Counted from the stretch's first letter, positions 7,031 through 16,834 are shown. The stretch is 35,003 nucleotides of DNA from Lachnospiraceae bacterium UBA7784 (GCA_002480925.1 DLDA01000034.1:1-35003), one strand, 5' to 3'. Translations and numbers: made by a program. Notes: generated by a model not told the origin, from the letters alone.

Positions 7031-8381
7031 TTATATATCAGGACTTATTGAGGATGACCCTGCGTTTGCTCCTCAGATAGTAGTTGAAGGGAATGTCTCT
7101 CTCGGACCGAAGGGATATTCCCGTTTTTCACATATATACTTCACACTTATAGACCCTGACGATCCGGCTCCTGATTATCAGAAGGCCAAGCTTTCCTGTG
7201 CAATGTGGAAGAGCACGGTGGAAAGAGGCGGCCTTACCTACGAAATGAAAAACGGTGACAATATCCGGGTCACAGGAAGGATTGCCGTCTATGGGGCGAG
7301 GAGTCAGTACCAGCTGATTGCCACAAGGATAGAAAATGCCGGAGCCGGTAAGCTTGAGGAGGCAAAGAGGGCTCTGTTTAATGAGCTTAGAGCCAGGGGA
7401 TATTTCGAGGCAGACCATAAGAAGCCTATACCGGCATATATCACCCGGGTAGGTATAGTTACCTCTCCGACAGGTGAGGCTGTCCATGATATAATCAGGA
7501 ATATTCAGCTAAGGAATCCTCATGTGGAGATATATCTGGTACCTGCACTTGTACAGGGAGATGAGGCAGCTCGGTCTATCGCAGAGGCCCTTTATATAAT
7601 AGACAGGCTCGGAATGGATGTGATCATCTGCGGAAGAGGAGGAGGAAGCCCCGAGGACCTGATGGCCTTTTCATCAATAGAGGTAGCTCAGGCTATTTAT
7701 GACTGCGAGACACCTGTGATCTCTGCGGTAGGACATGAGCCGGATATGTCGATATCCGACTACGTTGCCGATCTTCGTGTGGCTACTCCTACGGCTGCAG
7801 CAATGCAGATCTTTGATTATAGAAGCTTCTGTGAGGATCTTTACCGCCGGAGAGATGAGCTTAAGGGCAGGATCAACCACAGGATCATGGAGGCAGAGCT
7901 CCATCTGAGAAGAGTAAAGGAGCAGGTGGATAAGGGCGCACCAGATCTTTTTCTTGCCAGAATGGAAAAGGAGCTTATACGGCTTAGGAAGACGATCGAA
8001 TACAGTATTTCTGACAAGCTTAAGGACAGGGAGACCGCTATGTCCGGATACGGCCCTTTCCTTAAGAATGCCCTTGGTCTAAAGCTTGGCTCAGTCACAG
8101 GCGCTCTGTCCCTTGCAGCGGCCTCGCTTCCTCAGGCTATGGGGAAAAAGCTTGAAAACCGGACAAACACCCTGCGCCTTGCAGCACAGAAAATAGAGTA
8201 TTCCTCTCCGCTAAAGAAGCTTTCAGATGGATATGCCTATGTAGAGGGGGATAAGGGAAGGATCACAAGTGTCAGTCAGGTGAAAAGGGATGACCAGATA
8301 AGACTCACTCTTTCAGATGGTATGATCGAGTCCAGAGTTGATAAGATAAAGGAGAAGGACATTGCCGGCAAAGAAGAATAA
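6996..8381 (+). CDS. xseA: Exodeoxyribonuclease VII large subunit
   Basis: This 461-residue XseA begins with an OB-fold DNA-binding domain (about residues 1-105: VWTVAKLNNYI, VEGNVS, GHIYFTL-like SHIYFTLI). The catalytic domain follows with IICGRGGGSPEDLMAF and AVGHEPDMSISDYVADLRVATPTAA. A long coiled coil at about 280-380 binds XseB. Exonuclease VII degrades single-stranded DNA to oligonucleotides in both directions. The GTG start at 6996 lies inside nusB; AAGGAGAG at 6979-6986 and the alignment of NRVWTVAKLN with the family N-terminus support it. Its stop overlaps xseB by 20 bases. Confidence 0.95.
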   Translation: MNRVWTVAKLNNYISGLIEDDPAFAPQIVVEGNVSLGPKGYSRFSHIYFTLIDPDDPAPDYQKAKLSCAMWKSTVERGGLTYEMKNGDNIRVTGRIAVYGARSQYQLIATRIENAGAGKLEEAKRALFNELRARGYFEADHKKPIPAYITRVGIVTSPTGEAVHDIIRNIQLRNPHVEIYLVPALVQGDEAARSIAEALYIIDRLGMDVIICGRGGGSPEDLMAFSSIEVAQAIYDCETPVISAVGHEPDMSISDYVADLRVATPTAAAMQIFDYRSFCEDLYRRRDELKGRINHRIMEAELHLRRVKEQVDKGAPDLFLARMEKELIRLRKTIEYSISDKLKDRETAMSGYGPFLKNALGLKLGSVTGALSLAAASLPQAMGKKLENRTNTLRLAAQKIEYSSPLKKLSDGYAYVEGDKGRITSVSQVKRDDQIRLTLSDGMIESRVDKIKEKDIAGKEE

Positions 8382-8595
8382 AAGTGTCACAATAGAGGAA
8401 AACCTGGAGGAGCTCGACAGGATAGCTGCTCAGATGTCTGATCCCACGGTAAGCCTTGAGGATTCCTTCAGCCTCTATGAGGAGGGTATCAGAAGGATAA
8501 AGGAATGCAATCAGGCTATAGCCAGCGTCAGGCAGAGAGTAGAAAAGCTCGAGGCAGATGGAACGGTATCGGATTTTTTGGGTGATGAGCAATGA
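8362..8595 (+). CDS. xseB: Exodeoxyribonuclease VII small subunit
   Basis: This 77-residue helical protein has the XseB signature: TIEENLEELDRIAAQM followed by LEDSFSLYEEGIRRIKECN, then a short coiled coil. It binds along the coiled coil of XseA in the exonuclease VII complex. The start is taken as TTG at 8362, with AAAGGAGAAG just upstream; no ATG lies near the conserved N-terminus. It overlaps xseA by 20 bases at the front and ispA by four at the end, which fits translational coupling to set subunit ratios. Confidence 0.93.
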   Translation: MPAKKNKSVTIEENLEELDRIAAQMSDPTVSLEDSFSLYEEGIRRIKECNQAIASVRQRVEKLEADGTVSDFLGDEQ

Positions 8596-9521
8596 AGACA
8601 TTTGATGACAGAAGAAAAGAAGCGGATCAGATCATAGAGGGGTTTCTCCGTGAGGAAAAGGGATATGACAGGACTCTGATAGAAGCGATGAACTACAGCA
8701 TAAGGGCAGGCGGAAAGAGACTGCGCCCTGTACTGCTGCAGTCCTTCGGCCGTATGTACGGAGCGGATGAGAAGAGACTCCATCCTTTCATGGCTGCGAT
8801 AGAGATGATCCATACCTATTCTCTGGTACATGATGATCTGCCGGCAATGGATAATGATATGCTCCGCCGTGGAAAGCCTACTACACATGCCAGATTCGGA
8901 GAGGCAATGGCTATACTTGCAGGAGATGCTCTTTTGAATGAGGCCTTTACAATAATGTCTGACGAGACAAAGAGGACTCTTTTCGCTGAAGACGGACCCC
9001 TGCTCGACGAGTGCTTTGGAGAGGTATATGCGACAAGCTTTATCAGTAAATATGCCGGAGTCGATGGGATGGCCGGAGGGCAGAGTCTTGATGTCGAGAC
9101 GGACAAGCTGGGACGGGATGTGACAGGAGAAGAGATCCATTATATATACCTGAACAAGACCTCGGCCCTGCTTGAGGCTTCTATGCTGGCAGGAGCAGTG
9201 CTTGGAGGATCCGGCGTTGGAAAGGATATTTCCCTTATCGCCAGTGCAGGAAAGGACATAGGATTCGCCTTCCAGATAAGAGATGATATCCTGGATATAG
9301 AGGGAGATGAAAGTATCATAGGCAAGGAGACCGGGCAGGATAAAAGGAACGGCAAGAGTACCTTTGTATCGATCCATGGAATAGAGGAAAGCGAGGCCTT
9401 CATAAGGGACTATACCGAGGAGGCAAAGACCCATATTTCAAATCTCGAAAATGTAAAGGATGAGGAAGAAAGGATCTTTGTACTGGATCTGTTTGACGCT
9501 CTTACAGAAAGAAATCACTGA
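8592..9521 (+). CDS. ispA: Polyprenyl synthetase, farnesyl diphosphate synthase type
   Basis: This 309-residue trans-isoprenyl diphosphate synthase joins isopentenyl diphosphate to allylic primers. The first aspartate-rich motif is DDLPAMD at 81-87 in HDDLPAMDND, with the two-residue insertion typical of type II farnesyl synthases. The second is DDILD starting at Asp231. GGKRLRP near residue 38 binds the homoallylic substrate. The product is most likely farnesyl diphosphate for undecaprenyl lipid and quinone-type precursors. It overlaps xseB by four bases and touches dxs by one, so precursor supply and chain elongation are expressed together. Confidence 0.92.
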   Translation: MKTFDDRRKEADQIIEGFLREEKGYDRTLIEAMNYSIRAGGKRLRPVLLQSFGRMYGADEKRLHPFMAAIEMIHTYSLVHDDLPAMDNDMLRRGKPTTHARFGEAMAILAGDALLNEAFTIMSDETKRTLFAEDGPLLDECFGEVYATSFISKYAGVDGMAGGQSLDVETDKLGRDVTGEEIHYIYLNKTSALLEASMLAGAVLGGSGVGKDISLIASAGKDIGFAFQIRDDILDIEGDESIIGKETGQDKRNGKSTFVSIHGIEESEAFIRDYTEEAKTHISNLENVKDEEERIFVLDLFDALTERNH

Positions 9522-11425
9522 TGCTATTAGAGAAGATAAACGAACCAAACGATATCAAAAAGCTTTCTCCTGATGAGCTTCCTGTTCTTGCCAAGGAGAT
9601 AAGGGCCTTTCTTTTAAAGACCCTGTCTGTTACCGGGGGACATGTAGCGAGCAATCTAGGAGACGTTGAGCTTACGATCGCTCTTCACAGGGTGCTTGAT
9701 TTCCCATCTGACAAGCTGATCTGGGATGTAGGACATCAGAGCTATACCCACAAGATACTTACAGGACGACGGGACCAATTTGCCTCCTTAAGGCAGTATG
9801 GCGGTATATCCGGATTTATGAATCCGGATGAAAGCAGCTGCGATCCCTTTATTTCAGGACACAGCTCGACCTCTATAGCAGTCGCCTCAGGGCTTGCTCA
9901 GGCAAGACAGCTGAAGGGAGGCAGGGAGAATGTCGTAGCCGTGATAGGAGACGGAGCCCTTACGGGAGGACTCGCATATGAGGCATTGAATAACGTCTCC
10001 CGCCTAAAAAGCAATCTGACCATTATCCTGAATGACAACCATATGTCTATCTCTGAAAATGTCGGAGGCATGAGCACACATCTAAGCTCCCTTAGAACCT
10101 CATCAGGCTACAAGGGACTAAAGAATGATATAGAGGAGAGCTTAAGAAAGATACCTGGCGGCGAGCAGGCCATAAAAAGGATAAGAAGGACCAAGAACGG
10201 GATCAAGCAGCTCCTTATCCCCGGCATGATCTTTGAGAACATGGGTATAATGTACTTAGGCCCGGTCGACGGTCATGACATAGGATCCATGATCCGTCTC
10301 ATAAGGCAGGCACTGACTGTCGAGGGGCCGGTGATAGTTCATGCTGTCACGAGAAAGGGGAAGGGATATCTGCCCGCAGAGAAGAATCCCTCTCTTTTCC
10401 ATGGTATAGGTCCCTTTGATCTGGCAACGGGAAAGCCGCTCCAGAAAAAGGAGAAGCCTGACTACACGGATATATTCTCAAGAACACTTGTAGGCGAGGC
10501 AGAGAGGGATAAAAGAATAGTCGCTGTTACAGCTGCAATGGGGATCGGGACAGGACTTCGCAGGTTCAGAAGGGATTTCCCGGACAGATATTTCGATGTA
10601 GGGATAGCTGAGGGCTATGGGACCACCTTTACTGCAGGACTTGCAGCAGGCGGAATGCTGCCTGTTTTTGCGGTATATTCCTCCTTCCTTCAGAGGGGCT
10701 TTGACCAGCTGATACATGATGTGGCGATAGGCGGCTACCACTGTGTGTTTGCTGTAGACAGGGCAGGTATAGTAGGACGCGACGGGATAACCCATCAGGG
10801 CATTTTCGACCTGTCATATCTGACTATGATCCCCGGAGTTACAGTAATGGCTCCCAAGGATGGCAGGGAGCTTAAGAGGATGCTTACATTTGCCATCAGG
10901 GAGATGAATTCTCCTGTAGCGATCAGATATCCGAGAGGTGAGGCGGCTGACCTCTCAGAAGAGAGTCTGTTCGGAGATGGTGAGCCGATAGAGTATGCAA
11001 GGGCAGAGATCATAAAGAAAAAGAGCAGCGACCGGGTATTGCTGTTTGCAATCGGAAGCATGGTAGGGACCGCTATAGAGGCAGAGGTCATACTAAATGA
11101 AGCCGGAATTCCTGTCAGCGTGGTAAACGCCAGATTTGCAGCGCCGCTTGATAAGGATTTTCTTATCCGTGAATGTGACGGATATGATCTGATCGTTTCT
11201 ATGGAGGAGAATGTCAGATTCGGTGGCTTTGGAGAAAAGGTCCTGTCAGTGCTTGCCCAGTCAGGCTACAGGGGCGACTTCCTGAATATCTCCATTCCCG
11301 ATGAGTTCGTTCCTCATGGCAGTTGTGAGGAACTGAAACGTGAGACTGGGCTTGATGCCAGCTCTGTTGCAGCCGCCATCATCAAGCGGATAGAGGATCA
11401 GAAGATACGTGGAGGCTCTAGATGA
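9521..11425 (+). CDS. dxs: 1-Deoxy-D-xylulose-5-phosphate synthase
   Basis: This 634-residue Dxs makes DXP from pyruvate and glyceraldehyde 3-phosphate, the first step of the MEP isoprenoid pathway. The N-terminal domain has GGHVASNLGDVELTIALH, DVGHQSYTHKILTGR and the thiamine diphosphate motif GDGALTGGLAYEALNN. The central pyrimidine-binding domain includes IAEGYGTTFTAGLA and DRAGIVGRDGITHQG, and a transketolase C domain closes the protein. The length is normal. The start ATG shares its first base with the last base of the ispA stop. The order xseB-ispA-dxs-tlyA is widely conserved. Confidence 0.97.
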   Translation: MLLEKINEPNDIKKLSPDELPVLAKEIRAFLLKTLSVTGGHVASNLGDVELTIALHRVLDFPSDKLIWDVGHQSYTHKILTGRRDQFASLRQYGGISGFMNPDESSCDPFISGHSSTSIAVASGLAQARQLKGGRENVVAVIGDGALTGGLAYEALNNVSRLKSNLTIILNDNHMSISENVGGMSTHLSSLRTSSGYKGLKNDIEESLRKIPGGEQAIKRIRRTKNGIKQLLIPGMIFENMGIMYLGPVDGHDIGSMIRLIRQALTVEGPVIVHAVTRKGKGYLPAEKNPSLFHGIGPFDLATGKPLQKKEKPDYTDIFSRTLVGEAERDKRIVAVTAAMGIGTGLRRFRRDFPDRYFDVGIAEGYGTTFTAGLAAGGMLPVFAVYSSFLQRGFDQLIHDVAIGGYHCVFAVDRAGIVGRDGITHQGIFDLSYLTMIPGVTVMAPKDGRELKRMLTFAIREMNSPVAIRYPRGEAADLSEESLFGDGEPIEYARAEIIKKKSSDRVLLFAIGSMVGTAIEAEVILNEAGIPVSVVNARFAAPLDKDFLIRECDGYDLIVSMEENVRFGGFGEKVLSVLAQSGYRGDFLNISIPDEFVPHGSCEELKRETGLDASSVAAAIIKRIEDQKIRGGSR

Positions 11426-12228
11426 AGAAAAGACTGGATGTCCTTTTAGTCGAGAGAGGACTTGCTCCGTCAAGAGAACGTGCCAAGGCATACATAATGG
11501 AGGGCAAGGTCTATGTAGACGAACAGAAGGAGGATAAGGCCGGGACTACCTTTCCAGAGGATGCGAGGATCGAGATCCATGGCAGGAAGCTTATCTATGT
11601 AAGCCGCGGAGGGCTTAAGCTTGAAAAGGCCATAAAGACCTTTCCTATAGATCTTACTGGAGCAGTCTGCATGGACATAGGAGCCTCGACAGGGGGCTTT
11701 ACCGACTGCATGCTGCGTAACGGCGCCTCTAAGGTCTATTCTGTTGATGTGGGCTACGGACAGTTCGCTTATTCACTGAGACAGGACGAGAGGGTTGTCG
11801 TGATGGAAAGGACCAATGTCAGATATATGAAGCCGTCTGATATAGGAGAGCTTCTTGATTTTGCCTCATGTGATGTATCCTTTATTTCTCTTTCAAAGGT
11901 GCTTCCTGCTGTATATCCAATGCTAAGGGACGGGGCCGGAATGGTCTGCCTTATAAAGCCCCAGTTCGAGGCAGGCAGGGAGAATGTAGGTAAGCGCGGA
12001 GTGGTGAGGGATCCAGCCGTACACAGACAGGTGATAGAGAATGTTTTTTATTTTACGAAAAAGACCGGCTTTTCTGTACGGGGGCTGACCTTCTCTCCGA
12101 TTAAGGGCCCGAACGGCAATATAGAATATCTGATGTATATTGCTAAAAGCGATGACAGGGAGAATGATACCCGGGAAATGATAGATGACGTGGTAAGAGA
12201 GGCTCATAAGGAGCTTGATAAGAAATGA
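11422..12228 (+). CDS. tlyA: TlyA family rRNA (cytidine-2'-O)-methyltransferase / S4-domain protein
   Basis: This 268-residue protein has an N-terminal S4 RNA-binding domain (residues 2-62, RLDVLLVERGLAPSRERAKA) and an FtsJ-like SAM methyltransferase domain. Its SAM site is DIGASTGGFTDCMLRNGA at about 85-102, with later CDVSFISLSKVLP and LIKPQFEA. TlyA enzymes methylate the ribose of cytidines in 16S and 23S rRNA; in some bacteria this confers capreomycin sensitivity. It overlaps dxs by four bases and nadK by four bases. The family is clear; the exact target nucleotides are inferred from homologues. Confidence 0.93.
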   Translation: MKKRLDVLLVERGLAPSRERAKAYIMEGKVYVDEQKEDKAGTTFPEDARIEIHGRKLIYVSRGGLKLEKAIKTFPIDLTGAVCMDIGASTGGFTDCMLRNGASKVYSVDVGYGQFAYSLRQDERVVVMERTNVRYMKPSDIGELLDFASCDVSFISLSKVLPAVYPMLRDGAGMVCLIKPQFEAGRENVGKRGVVRDPAVHRQVIENVFYFTKKTGFSVRGLTFSPIKGPNGNIEYLMYIAKSDDRENDTREMIDDVVREAHKELDKK

Positions 12229-13070
12229 AGAACTTTCTGATACTCACTAAAGAAGACAGTCCCAGGATGGAGTCATTCATCAGAGAGATAATCACCTTTC
12301 TAAATGATAATGGCGCAAAGGGGCAGAGCGCAGTCTTAAGAAAGGAGGACGCCAGCAGGCCTGTAGAGGTTTTTGATGGCTGTGAATGCATAATCACTGT
12401 CGGCGGAGACGGAACTATGATAAGGGCTGCTGTAAGGACAGTTGAGGCCCAGGTCCCGCTTATCGGTATCAATAAGGGACATCTTGGGTATCTCTGTGAT
12501 CTGGATCAGACCTCCTACAGGGAGGCTCTTAAGAGACTTATCGAAGGAGACTACGATGTAGAGGAGAGGATGCTTCTCGAGGGAAGGGTCGTCTCAGAGG
12601 ACGGCTCGCCTAAAAGCGGCAGCATAGTGGCTGTAAATGATATAGTGATCACCAGTCATAACGGGCTTCAGGTCGTCCATCTGTCTGTAGATGTAAACGG
12701 AGAGCGGCTGACCTCGTTTAATGGAGATGGTATCATCTTTGCCACACCGACTGGATCTACAGCCTACAATCTTTCCACAGGAGGCCCCATAGTAGATCCC
12801 AAAACCTCGCTAATCCTGATGACGCCTCTGAATGCCCATGTGGTAGGGATGAGAAGCATAGTCCTTGATGATACAGCCATGATCAGTGCAAGGGTGACCA
12901 GGAGGAATCAGGATGAGCTAAACGCTGCAGCCGCCTTTGACGGCACGACTTCTATCATGCTTAAGGACGGAGACATGGTTCAGGTAAAAAGATCAGGAAA
13001 GACTGTTAAATTTGTCAGGCTCTCAAGGATCAATTTCCTTGACAGGATCAGGAGCAAGCTGCCATACTGA
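12225..13070 (+). CDS. nadK: NAD kinase
   Basis: This 281-residue ATP-NAD kinase (PF01513/PF20143) makes NADP. The conserved GGDGTMIRA motif is at about residues 65-73, with the catalytic aspartate in GGDG. NDIVITS, NGDGIIFATPTGSTAYNLS and GGP follow. It is cytoplasmic and of normal length. Its ATG overlaps the tlyA stop by four bases, and argR follows after 32 bases. The tlyA-nadK-argR-recN order is typical of Clostridia and Bacilli. Confidence 0.95.
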   Translation: MKNFLILTKEDSPRMESFIREIITFLNDNGAKGQSAVLRKEDASRPVEVFDGCECIITVGGDGTMIRAAVRTVEAQVPLIGINKGHLGYLCDLDQTSYREALKRLIEGDYDVEERMLLEGRVVSEDGSPKSGSIVAVNDIVITSHNGLQVVHLSVDVNGERLTSFNGDGIIFATPTGSTAYNLSTGGPIVDPKTSLILMTPLNAHVVGMRSIVLDDTAMISARVTRRNQDELNAAAAFDGTTSIMLKDGDMVQVKRSGKTVKFVRLSRINFLDRIRSKLPY

Positions 13071-13102
13071 TATAGGCCGCCTGCCGGTTAATTGGAGAAA
13101 GA

Positions 13103-13552
13103 ATGAAGAATACCAGACAGAAGAAAATACTAGAGCTCATTATAAAGTATGAGATCTCGACACAGGAGGAGCTTTTGGAAAAGCTTCGAGAAAGCGGCTG
13201 TGACGTGACTCAGGCCACTGTTTCGAGGGATATAAGGGAGATGAAGCTCACAAAGATCGAGACAAACGGAAGACTCCGCTATGTTGCCTATAAGGAAAGC
13301 GATGGCGATCTGAATGAGAAGTACAGGAAGGTGCTAAGAGAGGGCTTTCTGTCGATGGACAATGCGATGAACATTCTTGTGATAAAGACCATATCCGGAA
13401 TGGCTATGGCGGTGGCAGCTGCTCTTGATTCGATGGAATATAATGAGATAGTCGGATGTATCGCAGGGGATGATACGGTAATGTGTGCAGTAAGGAGCGT
13501 TTCGGATACAGTTAGTCTGATGGATAAGCTCCGCAGGATAATAGACAGATAA
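13103..13552 (+). CDS. argR: Arginine repressor ArgR
   Basis: This 149-residue ArgR/AhrC has an N-terminal winged helix (residues 1-70, with TQEELLEKLRESGCDVTQAT and VSRDIREMKLTKI). The C-terminal oligomerisation and arginine-binding domain contains the conserved GCIAGDDTVMCAVRS. ArgR hexamers bind ARG boxes and repress arginine synthesis when arginine is high. A GGAG site precedes the ATG. Its place between nadK and recN is the usual one in this phylum and does not itself imply arginine control of the operon. Confidence 0.94.
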   Translation: MKNTRQKKILELIIKYEISTQEELLEKLRESGCDVTQATVSRDIREMKLTKIETNGRLRYVAYKESDGDLNEKYRKVLREGFLSMDNAMNILVIKTISGMAMAVAAALDSMEYNEIVGCIAGDDTVMCAVRSVSDTVSLMDKLRRIIDR

Positions 13553-13573
13553 AATGTCAAGGGAGGTATGCAG

Positions 13574-15238
13574 ATGCTGGAGAATTTACGGGTAGAGAAT
13601 CTGGCTCTTATAGATCATGAGGAAATTGAGTTTACAGAAGGACTTAATGTAATGACCGGAGAGACCGGGGCAGGAAAGTCGATAATACTTGGAGCTCTTA
13701 ATCTGTCTCTTGGTGGAAAGATAAACAGGGGTATGGTAAGGGACAACGAAAGGGATGCCTATGTCGAGGCAGTGTTTACGCTTAGTCCCGCCGAGGAGAA
13801 GAGACTTACTGACCAGGGCTTTATGGTCTATGACAGTCAGCTTATCCTGTCGAGAAGGATAAAGGGGGCAAAGAGTGTCGCCAGGATAAATGGGGAGACA
13901 GTACCGGCTGCAAGGCTTGCAGAGGCAGGGAGGGAACTTATAGATATATACGGGCAGAGAGAGCATCAGTCTCTTTCTGATCCAAGAAAGCATCTGGCAA
14001 TCCTGGATTCATTTGTGAAAAATGAGCTTGATCCTCTGCTCGATCAGCTCGCCCCTGTATACAGGGAGTATTCTGCTCTCTGCAGGGAGGCAAAGGAAGC
14101 AGACATGGATGAGTCCGAGAGAAAGAGGGATATCTCATATCTGACCCATGTCTCGAATGAGATAGAAGAGGCAGGCTTAGAGGACGGAGAGGATCAGGAG
14201 ACAGAGGATAGCTACCGCAGGATGTCGGGCGCAGAAAAGACTGCCAAGGGTCTTTCCCAGATAGATGGCCTTCTTTTTGAACAGGCTGATGTGCTTTCAC
14301 TTATAGGACAGTCACAGAGGGTCTTATCAGAGATAGCTGACGGCGACAGCTCACTCTCCTCGCTTTCATCGACTCTTGATGACGCATATGATATTCTGGA
14401 TGGATTCTCCCATGATATAAGAAAGGCAGCGGACGATCTAACATTCGAGCCGGAGGAATTCAGGCAGGTAAGCGAGAGACTGGACCTGATAAATGATCTG
14501 AAGGCCAAGTACGGCAGGACCATAGACGATATCAGGAAGACAAAGGAGGACGCCGACAGAAGACTAGAGCAGCTTCTGGATCATGAGGCATATATGAAGT
14601 CCCTTGAAAAAAGGATCGCAGACACAAAGGAGAGACTTGAGAGTCTGTGCATAAAGGCAGAGGAGATCCGAAAAAAAGGAGCTCTTGAGCTGTCTTCTCA
14701 GGTGAAGAAATCGTTAAATAATCTTAACTTCTTAAAGGCTGACTTTTCGGTATCGCTTAAAAGAAAGGGATACTCACAGACAGGATTCAATGACGCAGAG
14801 TTCCTTATATCGACAAATCCTGGCGAGCCGGTGAAGCCGCTGTCACAGGTGGCCTCAGGAGGAGAAATGTCAAGAATAATGCTTGCGATAAAGACCGTAC
14901 TTGCATCCTCATACGATACAGGCACTATGATATTTGATGAGATAGATACAGGTATAAGCGGACGTACAGCCTCGGCGGTGGCACGTGAGCTTGATAAGGT
15001 CTCAAAGGGGCGCCAGGTCATCCTGATCACCCATCTTCCTCAGATAGCAGCTCTTTCAGACAGGCATTTCCTGATAGAGAAGTCGGCATCGGACGATTCG
15101 ACGGTATCAAGTATCAGGGAGCTAAGAGAGGATGAGATCATAGACGAGCTGTCAAGGATGATAGGAGGAGACGTGATCACCGACGCAGTAAGGGAGAGCG
15201 CGAGGGAGCTAAGAGAGGCAAAGGTTAAATCTGTATAA
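13574..15238 (+). CDS. recN: DNA repair protein RecN
   Basis: This 554-residue SMC-like ATPase acts early at DNA double-strand breaks. Walker A is GETGAGKS near residue 31, and the signature ASGGEMSRIMLAIK and Walker B MIFDEIDTGISGRTA lie near residues 430-470. A long coiled coil between them covers about 155-360. The start is placed at ATG 13574, because GGGAGG at 13561-13566 is seven bases away; the ATG at 13568 would be only one base from it. The N-terminus MLENLRVENLALI matches the family. It is the last gene of the operon. Confidence 0.95.
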   Translation: MLENLRVENLALIDHEEIEFTEGLNVMTGETGAGKSIILGALNLSLGGKINRGMVRDNERDAYVEAVFTLSPAEEKRLTDQGFMVYDSQLILSRRIKGAKSVARINGETVPAARLAEAGRELIDIYGQREHQSLSDPRKHLAILDSFVKNELDPLLDQLAPVYREYSALCREAKEADMDESERKRDISYLTHVSNEIEEAGLEDGEDQETEDSYRRMSGAEKTAKGLSQIDGLLFEQADVLSLIGQSQRVLSEIADGDSSLSSLSSTLDDAYDILDGFSHDIRKAADDLTFEPEEFRQVSERLDLINDLKAKYGRTIDDIRKTKEDADRRLEQLLDHEAYMKSLEKRIADTKERLESLCIKAEEIRKKGALELSSQVKKSLNNLNFLKADFSVSLKRKGYSQTGFNDAEFLISTNPGEPVKPLSQVASGGEMSRIMLAIKTVLASSYDTGTMIFDEIDTGISGRTASAVARELDKVSKGRQVILITHLPQIAALSDRHFLIEKSASDDSTVSSIRELREDEIIDELSRMIGGDVITDAVRESARELREAKVKSV

Positions 15239-15243
15239 ATGTA

Positions 15244-15272
15244 TTGCGGTTCATAGTCATTTTGGCTAAAAT
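15244..15272 (+). promoter_or_regulatory. Promoter candidate of galT
   Basis: TTGCGG (15244-15249) and TAAAAT (15267-15272) are 17 bases apart. The -10 is covered by the small palindrome CATTTT-GGCT-AAAATG (15258-15273), which could be an operator or just a weak hairpin. The -35 match is poor. Confidence 0.4.
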
Positions 15273-15301
15273 GTGGATGGGATAGAAAGTGAGGTTATAA
15301 A

Positions 15302-16795
15302 ATGCCAGACAGGTATATTAAGGAACTAGTAAACTATGGTATCTCATCCGGACTTACGCCTGAGTGCGAGAGGATCTATACCACGAACCTCCTGCTAAGG
15401 GAAATGCATGTTGACAGCTACGATGATTCGGTAGAGACATTTGATGATGATCTCGAGACCATACTTGGTGGTCTTCTTGATGATGCAAGGAGCCGCGGGA
15501 TAATAGGCGAGGGCACTACAGAGGGGGATCTGTTTGATACTGCTCTTATGAACACTCTTATTCCAAGACCATCGGAGGTTACGAGGATATTCTGGGATAA
15601 GTACAGCAGGTCAGCTTTGGATGCTACAGACTGGTTCTATGATTTTTCAAGAAAGACCAATTATATCAGAACCTATCGTGTCGCAAGGGATATGAAGTGG
15701 AAGACCTCCACTCCTTATGGGGACCTTGATATCACGATAAATCTCTCAAAGCCTGAAAAGGATCCAAAGGCAATAGCAGCAGCCAGAAACAATAAGAATG
15801 CATCATATCCGAAATGCCAGCTCTGTATGGAAAACGAGGGATATGCCGGTAGACTTGATCATCCCGCCAGAGAGAACCACAGGATCATACCTCTTACTAT
15901 AAACGGCAGCAAGTGGGGCTTCCAGTATTCGCCCTATGTATATTTCAATGAGCACTGCATTGTCTTCAACGGGCAGCATACCCCTATGAAGATAGACAGG
16001 GCGGCATTTGAGAAGCTGTTTGATTTCATTTCACAGTTTCCTCATTATTTCCTCGGATCAAATGCAGATCTTCCTATAGTCGGAGGGTCGATCCTCACCC
16101 ATGATCATTTCCAGGGAGGACATTATACGTTTGCGATGGAAAAGGCAGAGTTTACAGATATGTTTACCGTGAATGGATATGAGGATGTGACAAGCGGTAT
16201 CATAAAGTGGCCTCTGTCAGTGATCAGACTTCAGGGAAGGGACAGGAAGCGTGTCATAGATCTGGCAGACCATATCCTTAAGAGCTGGAGAGGCTATACG
16301 GACGAGTCTGCCTTTATCTTTGCTAATACAGACGGAGAGCCTCATAATACCATCACTCCTATAGCCAGGAAGCATGGGGATATATATGAGCTCGATCTTG
16401 CGCTTAGGAATAATATCACCACAGAGGAGCATCCGCTTGGAGTATTTCATCCGCATGAGAAGCTCCATCATATCAAGAAAGAGAATATAGGACTTATCGA
16501 GGTGATGGGACTTGCAGTCCTTCCTTCAAGGCTTCAGAAGGAGATCTTCGTTGAGCTTGCAGATGCGCTTGTAGACCATAAGGATATAAGCTCTATAGAG
16601 GATCTAAAAAAGCATGCCGACTGGGTAAGAGAGTTTGCTCCTAAATATCCGCAGGGCTTTACCCGTGAAAATATAGACGGTATCCTGAAGGAGGAGATCG
16701 GACAGGTATTCCGTGAGGTTTTAGAGGATGCAGGAGTGTTCAAGCTGACAAAAGAAGGGCACGAGGCCTTCCTCAGATTTGTGAACATATTATGA
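15302..16795 (+). CDS. galT: UDP-glucose--hexose-1-phosphate uridylyltransferase (Firmicutes-type GalT)
   Basis: This 497-residue enzyme exchanges UMP between UDP-glucose and galactose 1-phosphate in the Leloir pathway. It belongs to the long GalT family of Firmicutes (about 490-510 residues; PF01087/PF02744). The nucleophile region is GGSILTHDHFQGGHY near residues 262-276, with the HxH pair. CQLCMENEGYAGR near residue 178 is another conserved segment. No galK or galE lies beside it. AGTGAGG precedes the ATG, and a hairpin terminator follows at 16802-16834. Confidence 0.94.
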   Translation: MPDRYIKELVNYGISSGLTPECERIYTTNLLLREMHVDSYDDSVETFDDDLETILGGLLDDARSRGIIGEGTTEGDLFDTALMNTLIPRPSEVTRIFWDKYSRSALDATDWFYDFSRKTNYIRTYRVARDMKWKTSTPYGDLDITINLSKPEKDPKAIAAARNNKNASYPKCQLCMENEGYAGRLDHPARENHRIIPLTINGSKWGFQYSPYVYFNEHCIVFNGQHTPMKIDRAAFEKLFDFISQFPHYFLGSNADLPIVGGSILTHDHFQGGHYTFAMEKAEFTDMFTVNGYEDVTSGIIKWPLSVIRLQGRDRKRVIDLADHILKSWRGYTDESAFIFANTDGEPHNTITPIARKHGDIYELDLALRNNITTEEHPLGVFHPHEKLHHIKKENIGLIEVMGLAVLPSRLQKEIFVELADALVDHKDISSIEDLKKHADWVREFAPKYPQGFTRENIDGILKEEIGQVFREVLEDAGVFKLTKEGHEAFLRFVNIL

Positions 16796-16801
16796 TACAG
16801 G

Positions 16802-16834
16802 TACCACATCCTTTATGGATGTGGTATACTTTTG
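16802..16834 (+). terminator. Rho-independent terminator after galT
   Basis: TACCACATCC (16802-16811) pairs perfectly with GGATGTGGTA (16817-16826) around a TTTAT loop, followed by TACTTTT. It lies seven bases after the galT stop. It could instead act in a pyrB leader if transcription starts upstream of it. Confidence 0.75.

Noticed and set aside
8511..9434. Minus-strand open frame of 307 codons
   Set aside because: It is antisense to xseB and ispA, has no recognisable domain or ribosome binding site, and those plus-strand genes are unambiguous.
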